Source of the DNA: Bacteroidia bacterium
GTDB taxonomy: Bacteria; Bacteroidota; Bacteroidia; DATLTG01
Direction of reading: 5' to 3'
NCBI GenBank assembly: GCA_039924845.1
Contig: JBDTAC010000085.1
Location: 1-37,725, forward strand
Length of the DNA: 37,725 nt
Part shown: piece after piece, positions 22,954 through 31,328 of the stretch
Numbering within the stretch: position 1 is the stretch's first letter
Layout: each line of letters starts with the position of its first letter
Translations under genes and position numbers: made by a program
The notes under the pieces: model-generated
Told to the model about the DNA's origin: nothing
Seen by the model: only the letters and a program-made list of their open reading frames with translations
Database searches by the model: none

Positions 22954-23838
22954 ATGCACAGGGCAGGTTTCGTAAATATAATTGGTAGTCCAAATGCAGG
23001 AAAATCAACCTTAATGAATGTATTGGTGGGCGAAAAACTTTCCATCATTACATCCAAGGCTCAAACTACGCGTCATCGTATTTTAGGCATTGTGAACGGC
23101 GAAGATTTTCAAATTGTGTATTCCGATACGCCGGGCATTTTAGCGCCTAATTATAAATTGCAACAATCCATGATGGATCAGGTAAATACGGCTATTTCGG
23201 ATGCAGATGTTTTTTTATTAGTGGTGGATATCAAAGAAATGAGAGAAACGGAAGCCGAACTAAAAATCATCGAGAAATTAGCGCAACATAAGTCGCCAGT
23301 GTTGGTATTGCTCAATAAGATTGATTTAAGCGATCAAAAAAAATTAGAACAAAAAACAGCACTTTGGCAAGGTCGGATTCCGAAGGCGGAAATTATTCCG
23401 GTTTCGGCACTTCGTAATTTTAATGTGGATTATGTGTTGAAACGAATCCTCGCGCATTTGCCCGAGAACGAACCATTTTACGATAAAACAGCTTTGACGG
23501 ATCGTCCCGAAAAGTTTTTTGTGGCGGAAATTATTCGCGAAAAAATATTGTTGAATTATCAAAAAGAAATTCCGTATTCCGTCGAAATTATTGTGCAATC
23601 TTTTAAAGAAGAAGAAGGCATTATAAAAATGGCTGCCGAAATTTTTGTGGCGCGCGAATCGCAAAAAGGCATTTTAATTGGGCACGAAGGTTCCGCATTA
23701 AAAAAAGTAGGAACGCAAGCACGCAAAGACATTGAAATGTTTTTTGAGAAAAAAGTTTTTCTGGAACTCTTTGTAAAAGTCAATAAAGATTGGCGAGACG
23801 ACGACTCGCAATTAAAAAGATTCGGATACATCAATTGA
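22954..23838 (+). CDS. era: ribosome-assembly GTPase Era
   Basis: Binds the 3' end of 16S rRNA and gates 30S maturation, 294 residues from ATG at 22954. G1 GSPNAGKS (10-17), G2 region TTRHRILG, G3 DTPG, G4 NKID and G5 SAL are all visible. The C-terminal KH domain has VEIIVQSFKEEEGIIKMAAEIFVARESQKGILIGHEGSALKKVG. A longer frame exists back to 22873, but MHRAGFVNIIGSPNAGKS is the canonical N-terminus and the -7 box at 22914 lies inside the longer version. The TGA stop is inside a palindrome copy. Confidence 0.96.
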   Translation: MHRAGFVNIIGSPNAGKSTLMNVLVGEKLSIITSKAQTTRHRILGIVNGEDFQIVYSDTPGILAPNYKLQQSMMDQVNTAISDADVFLLVVDIKEMRETEAELKIIEKLAQHKSPVLVLLNKIDLSDQKKLEQKTALWQGRIPKAEIIPVSALRNFNVDYVLKRILAHLPENEPFYDKTALTDRPEKFFVAEIIREKILLNYQKEIPYSVEIIVQSFKEEEGIIKMAAEIFVARESQKGILIGHEGSALKKVGTQARKDIEMFFEKKVFLELFVKVNKDWRDDDSQLKRFGYIN

Positions 23839-23854
23839 AAAATTATTTTTTTAA
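23835..23854 (-). repeat. AT palindrome copy carrying the era stop codon
   Basis: TTG, five A, TTA, seven T and AA; the era TGA (23836-23838) is in its left arm. Confidence 0.65.
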
Positions 23855-23888
23855 CAGCTAAAATTTTCACCTTTTAAATTTCCTAAAA

Positions 23889-25199
23889 TTGCCAAATATA
23901 GTAGCCATTGTTGGTCGCCCAAACGTAGGTAAATCAACACTTTTTAATCGTTTAACAGAAAGTAGAAAAGCCATCGTAGACGAAATTGCGGGAGTTACGC
24001 GCGATCGCCATTACGGAAAAGTAGATTGGAACGGAGTCGTGTTTTCGCTCATTGATACCGGCGGTTACATCAAAGGTTCCGAAGATATTTTCGAAGAAGA
24101 AATTCGCAAGCAAGTGCAATTGGCAATCAGCGAAGCCAACGTTATTTTATTTGTGTTAGACGTTACAGAAGGGATTAATGATTACGACAAAGACGTAGCG
24201 AATTTATTGAGACGTTGCAAGAAAAAAGTGATTGTGGTTTCCAACAAAGTAGATAATGGGGCGCGTTTGGCGCTTTCAGCGGAATTTTACGGACTCGGAT
24301 TGGGAGAAGTATTCAGCGTTGCCGCGATTAACGGAAGTGGAACTGGCGAATTGTTAGATGAAGTTGTGAACTCTTTCGAGAATAAAAATGAGGAAGAAGA
24401 ACAATTAAATATTCCAAGATTTGCCATTGTGGGTCGTCCGAATGTGGGAAAATCGTCCATGATAAATGCCCTTTTGGGAGAAGAAAGAAATATTGTAACT
24501 CCTATTGCTGGCACTACGCGCGATTCGATTCACACACGTTATCAAGCTTTCGGACATGATTTTTTATTGATTGACACTGCCGGAATTCGTAAGAAATCAA
24601 AAGTAGAAGAAGATTTAGAATTTTATTCGGTGATGCGCTCCATAAGATCCATCGAAGATGCAGACGTTTGTTTGTTGTTGATTGATGCAACTCTCGGAAT
24701 CGAATCACAAGATTTGAATATTTTTCAGCTCATTACTAAAAACCGCAAAGGCTTGGTAGTAGTGATTAATAAATGGGATTTGCTCGAAAAAGGGAATAAC
24801 GCAACCAAAGAATACGAAGAAAAAATAAAAGAAAAAACAGCTCCTTTCCGTGATTTTCCAGTAGTTTTTACTTCCGCACTTACTAAACAACGCATTTTAA
24901 AAGCCATGGAAACGGCGGAAGAAGTGTATGCGAATAAAACGATTAAAATTCCCACTCGAAAATTATGCGATGTCATGTTGCCGCTCATCGAAAATTATCC
25001 GCCGCCTGCTACTAAAGGGAAACACGTGAAAATAAAATTTGTAACGCAGTTGCCGACGAAGAATCCGAATTTTGCTTTTTACTGTAATTTGCCACAATAT
25101 GTAACGGAGTCTTACAAGCGATTTCTTGAAAATAAATTGCGCGAAAATTTTAATTTTAATGGAGTTCCCGTTGAAATTATCCTGAAAAAGAAAGTGTAA
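23889..25199 (+). CDS. der: double-domain GTPase Der (EngA), TTG start
   Basis: Ribosome large-subunit assembly GTPase, 436 residues, normal length. Two tandem G domains: first GRPNVGKS (8-15) with DTGG and NKVD; second GRPNVGKS at about 183-190 with DTAG and NKWD. A KH-like C-terminal domain follows (about 350-436, [28 protein letters not shown]). The protein must begin at TTG 23889 ([15 protein letters not shown]), since no in-frame ATG lies upstream and the first G motif starts at residue 8. It follows era by 50 bases with a palindrome in the gap and is probably co-transcribed with it. Confidence 0.95.
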   Translation: MPNIVAIVGRPNVGKSTLFNRLTESRKAIVDEIAGVTRDRHYGKVDWNGVVFSLIDTGGYIKGSEDIFEEEIRKQVQLAISEANVILFVLDVTEGINDYDKDVANLLRRCKKKVIVVSNKVDNGARLALSAEFYGLGLGEVFSVAAINGSGTGELLDEVVNSFENKNEEEEQLNIPRFAIVGRPNVGKSSMINALLGEERNIVTPIAGTTRDSIHTRYQAFGHDFLLIDTAGIRKKSKVEEDLEFYSVMRSIRSIEDADVCLLLIDATLGIESQDLNIFQLITKNRKGLVVVINKWDLLEKGNNATKEYEEKIKEKTAPFRDFPVVFTSALTKQRILKAMETAEEVYANKTIKIPTRKLCDVMLPLIENYPPPATKGKHVKIKFVTQLPTKNPNFAFYCNLPQYVTESYKRFLENKLRENFNFNGVPVEIILKKKV

Positions 25200-25237
25200 A
25201 AACGATTTCTTTATTGATTATCCTGCAAAAAATCACG

Positions 25238-25244
25238 TAATTTG
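25238..25244 (+). promoter_or_regulatory. possible -7 box of the desaturase gene
   Basis: TAATTTG followed by CGACC, one T shorter than the consensus, 60 bases before ATG. Confidence 0.35.
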
Positions 25245-25263
25245 CGACCTGTTTCAAAGAGCA

Positions 25264-25279
25264 CAAAAATTAATTTTTG
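25264..25279. repeat. AT palindrome copy upstream of the desaturase gene
   Basis: CAAAAATTAATTTTTG, a perfect 16-base palindrome 25 bases before ATG. Confidence 0.65.
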
Positions 25280-25304
25280 AACGAGCATAAAAAAATTTAT
25301 TGAG

Positions 25305-26309
25305 ATGACCAAACGAACCGATTTTTATTATTCAACCGAGCCTGAACCACATCGCATACGGACGAGAGTCATTATGCAAAAACATCCAGAAATCCGCAAA
25401 TTAATCGGCAAAAATCCCTATACTATTTTTGCGATAATCGGAATTGTAAGTTTCCAAATTGTCCTTTCTTGGCTGGTAGCAGCGCATTCCTGGTGGATTG
25501 TTGTTGCCGCAGCCTATTTTTTGGGTGCTTACGCGGATCATGCTTTGTTTGTGATGATTCACGAATGCGCACATTATTTATTGTTCAAAAGACGCTCGTT
25601 AAACCGTTTGGCGGGCATGTTAGCAAACCTTCCGCAAATTATGCCAAGTTCCGTTTCATTTGAACGTTATCATATTAAGCATCATTCTTTTCAAGGCATT
25701 CACGAATTAGATGCTGATTTACCAAACCAGTGGGAAGCCAAATTAGTTGGCAATTCTTTTATCGGGAAAGCTCTTTGGTTTTTATTTTATCCTATTTTTC
25801 AAGTAACACGTGTTTCCCGACTCAAAGAAATAAAGCCTTTCGATGGTTGGATTGCATTGAATTGGTTTTCTCAACTCGTTTTTGCAAGTGCTATTTTCTT
25901 CTTTTTCGGACCTAAAGCCTTGGTTTTTTTGGTGATTAGCTTTTTCTTTTCGATTGGATTGCATCCGCTTGGCGGACGCTGGATTCAGGAACATTATTTA
26001 ACAAACGGACAACAAGAAACGTACAGTTATTACGGTGTTTTAAATAAAATCGCGTTCAATGTTGGTTATCACAATGAACACCACGATTTTCCATCCATTC
26101 CTTGGAATAAATTACCGCAAATTCGTAAAACTGCCACTCAATATTATGATACTTTAGCCTACCACACTTCTTGGTCAAAATTATTTTTTCGATTTTTATT
26201 CGATAGAGAAATTTCACTTTATTCGCGCGTTGTTCGTAAAGAAAGAGGAAAAGTGGCGCTTACGGATCAATCCATTCCAGACATCGAATTGGGCACAACA
26301 GTAAAATAA
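25305..26309 (+). CDS. membrane desaturase resembling sphingolipid delta4-desaturase (DES1/DEGS)
   Basis: Integral-membrane di-iron desaturase, 334 residues. Three histidine boxes: HECAH (86-90), HIKHH (123-127) and HNEHH (256-260), with His220 and His230 as further candidates. The N-terminus (DFYYSTEPEPHRIRTRVIMQ KHPEIRKL) lines up with the N-terminal domain of eukaryotic dihydroceramide delta4-desaturases. The C-terminal half (GLHPLGGRWIQEHY, ETYSYYGVLNKIAFNVGYHN, EHHDFPSIPW) is close to the DEGS sequence as I know it. At least four TM stretches surround the boxes. The likely substrate is a sphingoid base or ceramide-like lipid, which Bacteroidota make; an ordinary fatty-acid substrate is possible. 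No sphingolipid synthesis gene is in the window. Confidence 0.85.
   Translation: MTKRTDFYYSTEPEPHRIRTRVIMQKHPEIRKLIGKNPYTIFAIIGIVSFQIVLSWLVAAHSWWIVVAAAYFLGAYADHALFVMIHECAHYLLFKRRSLNRLAGMLANLPQIMPSSVSFERYHIKHHSFQGIHELDADLPNQWEAKLVGNSFIGKALWFLFYPIFQVTRVSRLKEIKPFDGWIALNWFSQLVFASAIFFFFGPKALVFLVISFFFSIGLHPLGGRWIQEHYLTNGQQETYSYYGVLNKIAFNVGYHNEHHDFPSIPWNKLPQIRKTATQYYDTLAYHTSWSKLFFRFLFDREISLYSRVVRKERGKVALTDQSIPDIELGTTVK
26175..26192 (-). repeat. AT palindrome-like site inside the desaturase gene
   Basis: GTCAAAATTATTTTTTCG, coding SKLFF near the C-terminus. Degenerate. Confidence 0.3.
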
Positions 26310-26553
26310 ATTTTTGGAGATATAAAAACAGAGTTGAAAAATTATTTTTTTGAACCTGATTTTCTACTTTAAAATAACTCACATTTGAATAATTCAGAAT
26401 GTCTCCGTATTTATCAGCTAATGCGAAACCCTTTTAATTGAAGAAATACAAGTCCTTCTCAATTAATAATTGTTAATTCCTCATTACTGATTCTCTTCAA
26501 AAAAAGGAAAAAATAAATTGTATTTTTAGAACCGAAAAATTAAAAACAAAAAA
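26310..26553. other. 244-base gap before cysD
   Basis: It holds one clear AT palindrome (26334-26354) and a weak AT-rich inverted repeat (TTAATTGA at 26434-26441 and TCAATTAA at 26459-26466). I see no convincing -7 box, RNA gene or riboswitch. A 12-codon ATG frame at 26400 has no cysteine codons, so it is not an obvious attenuator. Confidence 0.5.
26334..26354 (-). repeat. AT palindrome copy between the desaturase gene and cysD
   Basis: TTG, five A, TTA, seven T and GAA; isolated, about 200 bases before cysD. Confidence 0.7.
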
Positions 26554-27459
26554 ATGCAATCGTATCATCTCAGTCATTTACAAGAATTAGAATCAGAAAG
26601 TATTTTTATTTTACGTGAATTAGCAGCGCAATTTGAAAAACCCGTGTTGCTTTTTTCGGGCGGAAAAGATTCGATTGTGGTGAGCCATTTAGCACGGAAA
26701 GCCTTTCATCCCGCTAAAATTCCCTTTCCATTAATGCACATTGATACAGGACATAATTTTCAGGAAACATTGGATTTTAGAGATCGATGGATGAAAAAGA
26801 TTGGCGCGAAATTAATTGTACGTTTTGTGCAAGATTCGATTGATAAAGGCAGAGCGATGGAAGAAAAAAGTTTGAATCCGAGTCGGAATGGCTTACAAAC
26901 TGTTACTTTGTTGGATGCCATTGAAGAATTCAAATTTGACGCTGCTATCGGCGGCGCCCGGCGCGACGAAGAAAAGGCGCGTGCCAAAGAACGTTTCTTT
27001 TCGCACCGCGATGAATTCGGACAGTGGGATCCGAAGAATCAACGTCCAGAATTATGGAATTTGTTCAATGGAAAAAAAAATACAGGAGAACATTTTCGTG
27101 TTTTCCCAATTAGTAATTGGACGGAAATGGACGTTTGGCAATACATTTTACATGAAAAAATAGAAATGCCCAATTTGTATTTTTCGCACAAAAGAGTATG
27201 CGTAAATCGCGATGGAATATTGCTGGCAAAATGCAATTTTATTACTTTGAAAGAAGGAGAAAAATACGAAGAATACCAAGTTCGTTTTCGTACAATTGGG
27301 GATATGAGCTGCACCGGAGCAGTAGAATCAAAAGCGGAATCTCTATCTGAAATTATTCAGGAAATAGCTTCCAGTAAAACAACAGAACGCGGCACCCGCG
27401 CAGATGACAAACGATCAGAAGCCGCCATGGAAGACCGAAAAAAAACAGGCTATTTTTAA
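26554..27459 (+). CDS. cysD: sulfate adenylyltransferase subunit 2
   Basis: Catalytic subunit of ATP sulfurylase, which makes adenylylsulfate from ATP and sulfate, 301 residues. The PP-loop SGGKDS is at 35-40, followed by HIDTGHNFQETLDFRDRW. The middle has GGARRDEEKARAKERFFS and FPISNWTEMDVWQYI. The C-terminal RGTRADDKRSEAAMEDRKK-GYF separates CysD from PAPS reductase. CysD normally works with the GTPase CysN, encoded next door in most genomes; here the following gene is a convergent glycosyltransferase, so cysN must be elsewhere. Confidence 0.95.
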   Translation: MQSYHLSHLQELESESIFILRELAAQFEKPVLLFSGGKDSIVVSHLARKAFHPAKIPFPLMHIDTGHNFQETLDFRDRWMKKIGAKLIVRFVQDSIDKGRAMEEKSLNPSRNGLQTVTLLDAIEEFKFDAAIGGARRDEEKARAKERFFSHRDEFGQWDPKNQRPELWNLFNGKKNTGEHFRVFPISNWTEMDVWQYILHEKIEMPNLYFSHKRVCVNRDGILLAKCNFITLKEGEKYEEYQVRFRTIGDMSCTGAVESKAESLSEIIQEIASSKTTERGTRADDKRSEAAMEDRKKTGYF

Positions 27460-27460
27460 C

Positions 27461-27486
27461 GCTTCAAAAAATTATTTTTTTGAAGC
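27461..27486. terminator. hairpin between convergent cysD and glycosyltransferase genes
   Basis: GCTTC and GAAGC arms around an AT palindrome core (26 bases, nearly perfect). It starts right after the cysD TAA and contains the TAA (27472-27474) of the opposing gene. Likely a shared bidirectional terminator. Confidence 0.65.
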
Positions 27487-28806
27487 AATTACTTCATCCA
27501 TTATTTCGCATAAATTTCTTGTGAGATTTTTACGCGAATATTTTTCGATGTGCGTGTTGGTAGTTTGTAAATTATTTTTTTGGTACAAATTGTAATATTC
27601 CAAAATTATTTTTTTGAGATTTACGTCATCTTCAAACTCAACTGTAATTCCCGATTGCGTTTCTGCAATAATTTCTGCCGCATCGCCATCCTTCGGTCCG
27701 ATGCACAAAATAGGGCGTTGTGCTGATAAATATTCAAACATCTTTCCGGTCAAAACGCCTTTCGCATTGTGCGTATTATTTAAAACAAGCAGTAAAATTT
27801 GTGATTGTTGTTGCACTTTTACAATTTCGGCATGCGACAAATAATCAATTTTATTCAGTTGTTTTTCGAGCTTAAAATACTCGATGTTTTTCATAATACT
27901 GATGTCTATTTTACCCGCCAATTTTATTTCTAAATCGTTTGCGAAAAAATTATTTTCCTGAACCAATTCCCCCAACACTTTCCAAAATGCTTCCGGATTG
28001 CGGCTTTTAACCATTGTTCCGATATGCGCGATGCTAAATTTTTTATCCAAAATTATTTTTTCAGACGATACATCATCGGTATCAAAACCATTTGTGATGA
28101 CGCGAAATTTATTTTTTATTTTCGATTTTATTCCTGCCTGAAAAATTATTTTTTCAAACTCTTCGCTCATTGTTTTTCCAACGCTGATAACGGAATCTGC
28201 ATTTTTTAGAACTTTCAATTCCAAGCGCTTGTGTTTTTTATCCGCAAAAGAACTCAACATTAAATCTTGGTAAAAATCAATGTTTGTCCAAGGATCACGA
28301 AAATCAGCTATCCAAGGAATGTTGAATTTTTTTTTCACTTGCATCGCGATGAGGTGCATGCTGTGTGGCGGTCCGCTAGAAATAATTAAGTCCACCGGAT
28401 TTTTTTTTAAATAATTTGTTAGATATTTTACGGAAGGTTTTACCCAAAATTTCCGTGCATCCGGAATAAAAAAATTTCCGCGCAGCCACACCGAAAATTT
28501 TTCGCTGTATTTTGATTTTTCGTTTTCGCTCAAAAAAGCGGCATTTATTTTTTGCGATTTTTTTTGTCCGATAAATAATTTATAAATGCTGTAAGGCTCC
28601 CAAATAGGCTGTTTCAGAATAAGTGTATTTTCGGGAATATCTTTTTCAAGCGACGAATCAATCACTGGTTTTTCGCCGTTGGAAGGAGTGTACACAATTG
28701 GTTCCCAACCAAATTCGCGCATGTATTTTACAAATTTAAGCCAGCGCTGCACTCCGGAGCCACCGCTGGGAGGCCAGTAATACGTGATGATTAAAGCTTT
28801 TTTCAT
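27472..28806 (-). CDS. glycosyltransferase, GT-B fold, GT4-like
   Basis: 444 residues from ATG at 28806. The N-terminal donor-independent domain starts MKKALIITYYWPPSGGSGVQ RWLKFVKYMREFGWEPIVYT, typical of GT4 enzymes of surface polysaccharides. Later parts show IISSGPPHSMHLIA, IPWIADFRDPW (about 149-159), FSIAHIGTMVKSRNP and, near the end, LSAQRPILCIGPKDGDAAEI, the donor-nucleotide region. The start overlaps the stop of the upstream YfhO gene (ATGA), so the two are coupled. The sugar is not predictable. Five palindrome-like sites lie in the gene, in frames that read KIIL, KIIF or KNN. A longer frame to 28854 overlaps the upstream gene and is rejected. Confidence 0.88.
   Translation of the reverse strand: MKKALIITYYWPPSGGSGVQRWLKFVKYMREFGWEPIVYTPSNGEKPVIDSSLEKDIPENTLILKQPIWEPYSIYKLFIGQKKSQKINAAFLSENEKSKYSEKFSVWLRGNFFIPDARKFWVKPSVKYLTNYLKKNPVDLIISSGPPHSMHLIAMQVKKKFNIPWIADFRDPWTNIDFYQDLMLSSFADKKHKRLELKVLKNADSVISVGKTMSEEFEKIIFQAGIKSKIKNKFRVITNGFDTDDVSSEKIILDKKFSIAHIGTMVKSRNPEAFWKVLGELVQENNFFANDLEIKLAGKIDISIMKNIEYFKLEKQLNKIDYLSHAEIVKVQQQSQILLLVLNNTHNAKGVLTGKMFEYLSAQRPILCIGPKDGDAAEIIAETQSGITVEFEDDVNLKKIILEYYNLYQKNNLQTTNTHIEKYSRKNLTRNLCEIMDEVIASKK
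27567..27619 (-). repeat. two AT palindrome-like sites inside the glycosyltransferase gene
   Basis: Sites at 27567-27586 and 27601-27619, both A4-TTA-T7 type, coding QKNNL and LKKII near the C-terminus. Confidence 0.4.
27941..28157 (-). repeat. three AT palindrome-like sites inside the glycosyltransferase gene
   Basis: Sites at 27941-27958, 28047-28064 and 28138-28157. The last (CTGAAAAATTATTTTTTCAA) is as good as intergenic copies and is read as EKIIFQ. Confidence 0.4.
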
Positions 28807-31301
28807 TCGGCATTCGGCTTCATTTTGAAAAGATATCCTACGTAACCCAAACATAAAAGAATAAGTAGCGCGGAACTTGCTAAGGAAATTTTTTCGCCAG
28901 CCGCAAAAATCACTGGTTCAAATTTAAACTCTACCTTGTGTGATCCTGCTGGAATACGCATCGCACGCAATACATAATTTACGCGGATATAAGGCGTCAG
29001 TTTTCCGTCGATATAAGCGTTCCAACCATCTTTATAATAGATTTCAGAAAAAACTGCGAGCGCTTCGTGTTGCGAATTGGCTTGATAAACTAAGTCGTTC
29101 GGCTCGTACGAAAGCATTTTTATTGTTGCGGAAGAATCTGCCACTGGCGTAAATCCTGAAAAATAATTTTGGAAACGTTGATCGACAATGGCTGTTTTTG
29201 CCGGATTAAAATTGCTGAGATCCATTATTTCGGAATCAGCATCCAATACTATTTTATAATTGGAAACAAACCAAGCATTTCCCAATGCGTCAGGATTCTC
29301 ACGCGCGATAGGCTGATTGTCTTTCCCGTTCATAATAAAATATTTCGCGTTGAGCATATCCAAAACAGATATATTATTTCTGTCTATTTGATACGTCATT
29401 AACTCATCGTAACGTTTCAATTTTGCGCCGTGATAACCGCCAATAGATTTATGGAAATAAGAAGTTTTTCCGTCTTGATCGGGACGAACAGTGGTATTAA
29501 AAACGCGGTAATCGAGCGATTTATCTTGCAATATTTGTAAATCTGCTGCAGATGGTTGAAACGTTTGTGATTCTTGATGAGCCGTTTCAAAACTATTGTC
29601 GTTGAGATAACGTTTGTCCACGTTCCACATATCTGCTAAAATAAAAACGATAAGTGTTCCGAACATCCATTTTTTTGTAATTTTTGATTTAAAATAAAGC
29701 CACAATAAGCCCGCAGTGAGCGCAATAAAAATAAAACTACGAATAGAATCTGATTTGAAAATTTCTTTTCGGGCAACCACTAATTGTCCAAAAATATCTG
29801 TTAAATAAGTGGTGATTTGAGTGTCGTCTACTTTCGGATTTGCTTGTTTTATTTGATTGAATGTATTTCCAAATTCATTGCTTCCTTGAAAAGTAGAAAA
29901 CGACGAAGGCATGAGGTAGCAAAGCAAAGCAACGCCTCCTGAAAAAATAAATGCGAGAAAAAAAAGTTTCTGTTTCGAAACAGGATTGCTCACAAAAGGA
30001 ACTTTCATGGTTTCGGTTAAGAAATTTTTATTTTTCACAATTTCATCTACTGCCAATACAGCAAGGAGCGGCAGCGTAAATTCAGCGAGAATTAAAATCA
30101 TGGAAACAGCTCTGAATTTATTGTAGCCTGGAAAATGGTTGAAGAAAAAATCCGTCAGCGGATGAAAATTATTTCCCCAGGAAAGCATGATGGATAAAAG
30201 GGTTGCGATGAATAAAAACCATTTGAAAGAACCTTTTATAACGAATAATCCGAGTAAGGAAAGAAAAAATACAATGGCACCTGCATATACTGGTCCTGCC
30301 GTAAATGGCTGATCACCCCAATATTGATCCATGTTTGCCACTTGTTGTTTTTGTTCCGGGCTTACGTTTTCCATCGCGCTTTTGTCGTTACCAATGGGCG
30401 CAGAAACGCCTCCTTTAAAATTCGGAATCATCAACGTCATCGTTTCGGCTTTTCCGTAACACCATTGCAATGCGTACTCTTCGCTTAATCCGCTGCTGGA
30501 AGTTTGTTTGTCGAGCGTTAATTCAGATTTTCCGCGCGTGGTATATTTTCCATAATCATAGGTTGCCCACAAATTGGTAATGTTTGTACCAACCGCTAAG
30601 AGTGCAGCAAAACCAATTACTGCACATGCTTTAAAAAAAGGTACGTAGGCTTTATTTTTAATGGCTTGATAAAATTCGATGAGCACATAAACCGCTAACA
30701 TCATCATCAAATAATAGGTTATTTGCAAGTGATTACAATACAATTCGAGCGCTAAAAACAGAGCCGTTAAAATTCCGCCTTTCAAAAAATCTTTTTTGAA
30801 AACCAAAATAAATCCCGCTAAAACAGGCGCCATATAACCAATAGCATGCGCTTGTGAATTATGCCCGACATCAATAATGATAAAAAAGAAAGAAGAAAAT
30901 GCAAATGCGATGGAGCCCGCGACTGCCAGCCAAATATCGATTTCGAGTGTTATCAATAAAATATAAAAGCCAATTAAATAAAGTAATAAAAGACTTGCCG
31001 GATAAGGAACTCCCAGGCTAAAAATACGATCCACGTACGCAACTAAATTGGCGGAATACAATACGGAAATTTGATACGCCGGCATTCCTCCGAACATCGA
31101 ATTCGTCCACAAAGGTTCTTTGTGAAATTGAGCGCGGTAATCGACAATTTCTTTTGACATCCCTTTAAAATTAACGATGTCGCTTTGTTTCATTTGCATT
31201 CCGCTCATCAGCGGAGAAAAATAAGCCATCGTAATCACAACAAAAATTGCGAGGACAGCGATGTGCGGAAGAATTTTTTTGAAATTGAATTTTTGGCTCA
31301 T
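28803..31301 (-). CDS. YfhO-family multi-spanning membrane protein
   Basis: 832 residues with about 12-13 TM segments, starting with one at about 12-30, then a periplasmic loop containing DIVNFKGMSKEIVDYRAQFHKEPLWTNSMFGGMPAY. A soluble C-terminal domain follows (about 560-790, YRVFNTTVRPDQDGKTSYFHKSIGGYHGAKLKRYDELM), then a final TM. This architecture, with the GGYHGAKL and YKDGWNAYIDGK segments, is that of YfhO proteins, which in Firmicutes are linked to glycosylation of surface polymers; related large membrane glycosyltransferases share the fold. The following coupled glycosyltransferase supports a role in polysaccharide or lipid glycosylation. It follows carB by 27 bases, nearly all of which is a palindrome copy. 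Confidence 0.88.
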   Translation of the reverse strand: MSQKFNFKKILPHIAVLAIFVVITMAYFSPLMSGMQMKQSDIVNFKGMSKEIVDYRAQFHKEPLWTNSMFGGMPAYQISVLYSANLVAYVDRIFSLGVPYPASLLLLYLIGFYILLITLEIDIWLAVAGSIAFAFSSFFFIIIDVGHNSQAHAIGYMAPVLAGFILVFKKDFLKGGILTALFLALELYCNHLQITYYLMMMLAVYVLIEFYQAIKNKAYVPFFKACAVIGFAALLAVGTNITNLWATYDYGKYTTRGKSELTLDKQTSSSGLSEEYALQWCYGKAETMTLMIPNFKGGVSAPIGNDKSAMENVSPEQKQQVANMDQYWGDQPFTAGPVYAGAIVFFLSLLGLFVIKGSFKWFLFIATLLSIMLSWGNNFHPLTDFFFNHFPGYNKFRAVSMILILAEFTLPLLAVLAVDEIVKNKNFLTETMKVPFVSNPVSKQKLFFLAFIFSGGVALLCYLMPSSFSTFQGSNEFGNTFNQIKQANPKVDDTQITTYLTDIFGQLVVARKEIFKSDSIRSFIFIALTAGLLWLYFKSKITKKWMFGTLIVFILADMWNVDKRYLNDNSFETAHQESQTFQPSAADLQILQDKSLDYRVFNTTVRPDQDGKTSYFHKSIGGYHGAKLKRYDELMTYQIDRNNISVLDMLNAKYFIMNGKDNQPIARENPDALGNAWFVSNYKIVLDADSEIMDLSNFNPAKTAIVDQRFQNYFSGFTPVADSSATIKMLSYEPNDLVYQANSQHEALAVFSEIYYKDGWNAYIDGKLTPYIRVNYVLRAMRIPAGSHKVEFKFEPVIFAAGEKISLASSALLILLCLGYVGYLFKMKPNAE

Positions 31302-31320
31302 GAAAAATTATTTTTTTGAA
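31301..31320 (-). repeat. AT palindrome copy abutting the YfhO gene start
   Basis: On the coding strand TTC, seven A, TAA, five T and C run directly into ATG. It fills most of the 27-base gap after carB. Confidence 0.75.
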
Positions 31321-31328
31321 GGACTTAT

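Noticed and set aside
22873-23838. era starting at 22873 (321 codons)
   Set aside because: That region contains the era -7 box, and the canonical N-terminus begins at 22954.
26400-26438. Leader peptide controlling cysD
   Set aside because: The 12-codon frame has no cysteine or methionine run and no clear attenuator hairpins.
26554-27459. PAPS reductase (CysH) rather than CysD
   Set aside because: The RGTRADDKRSEAAMEDRKK C-terminus and full 301-residue length are CysD features; the CysH ECG(L/I)H motif is absent.
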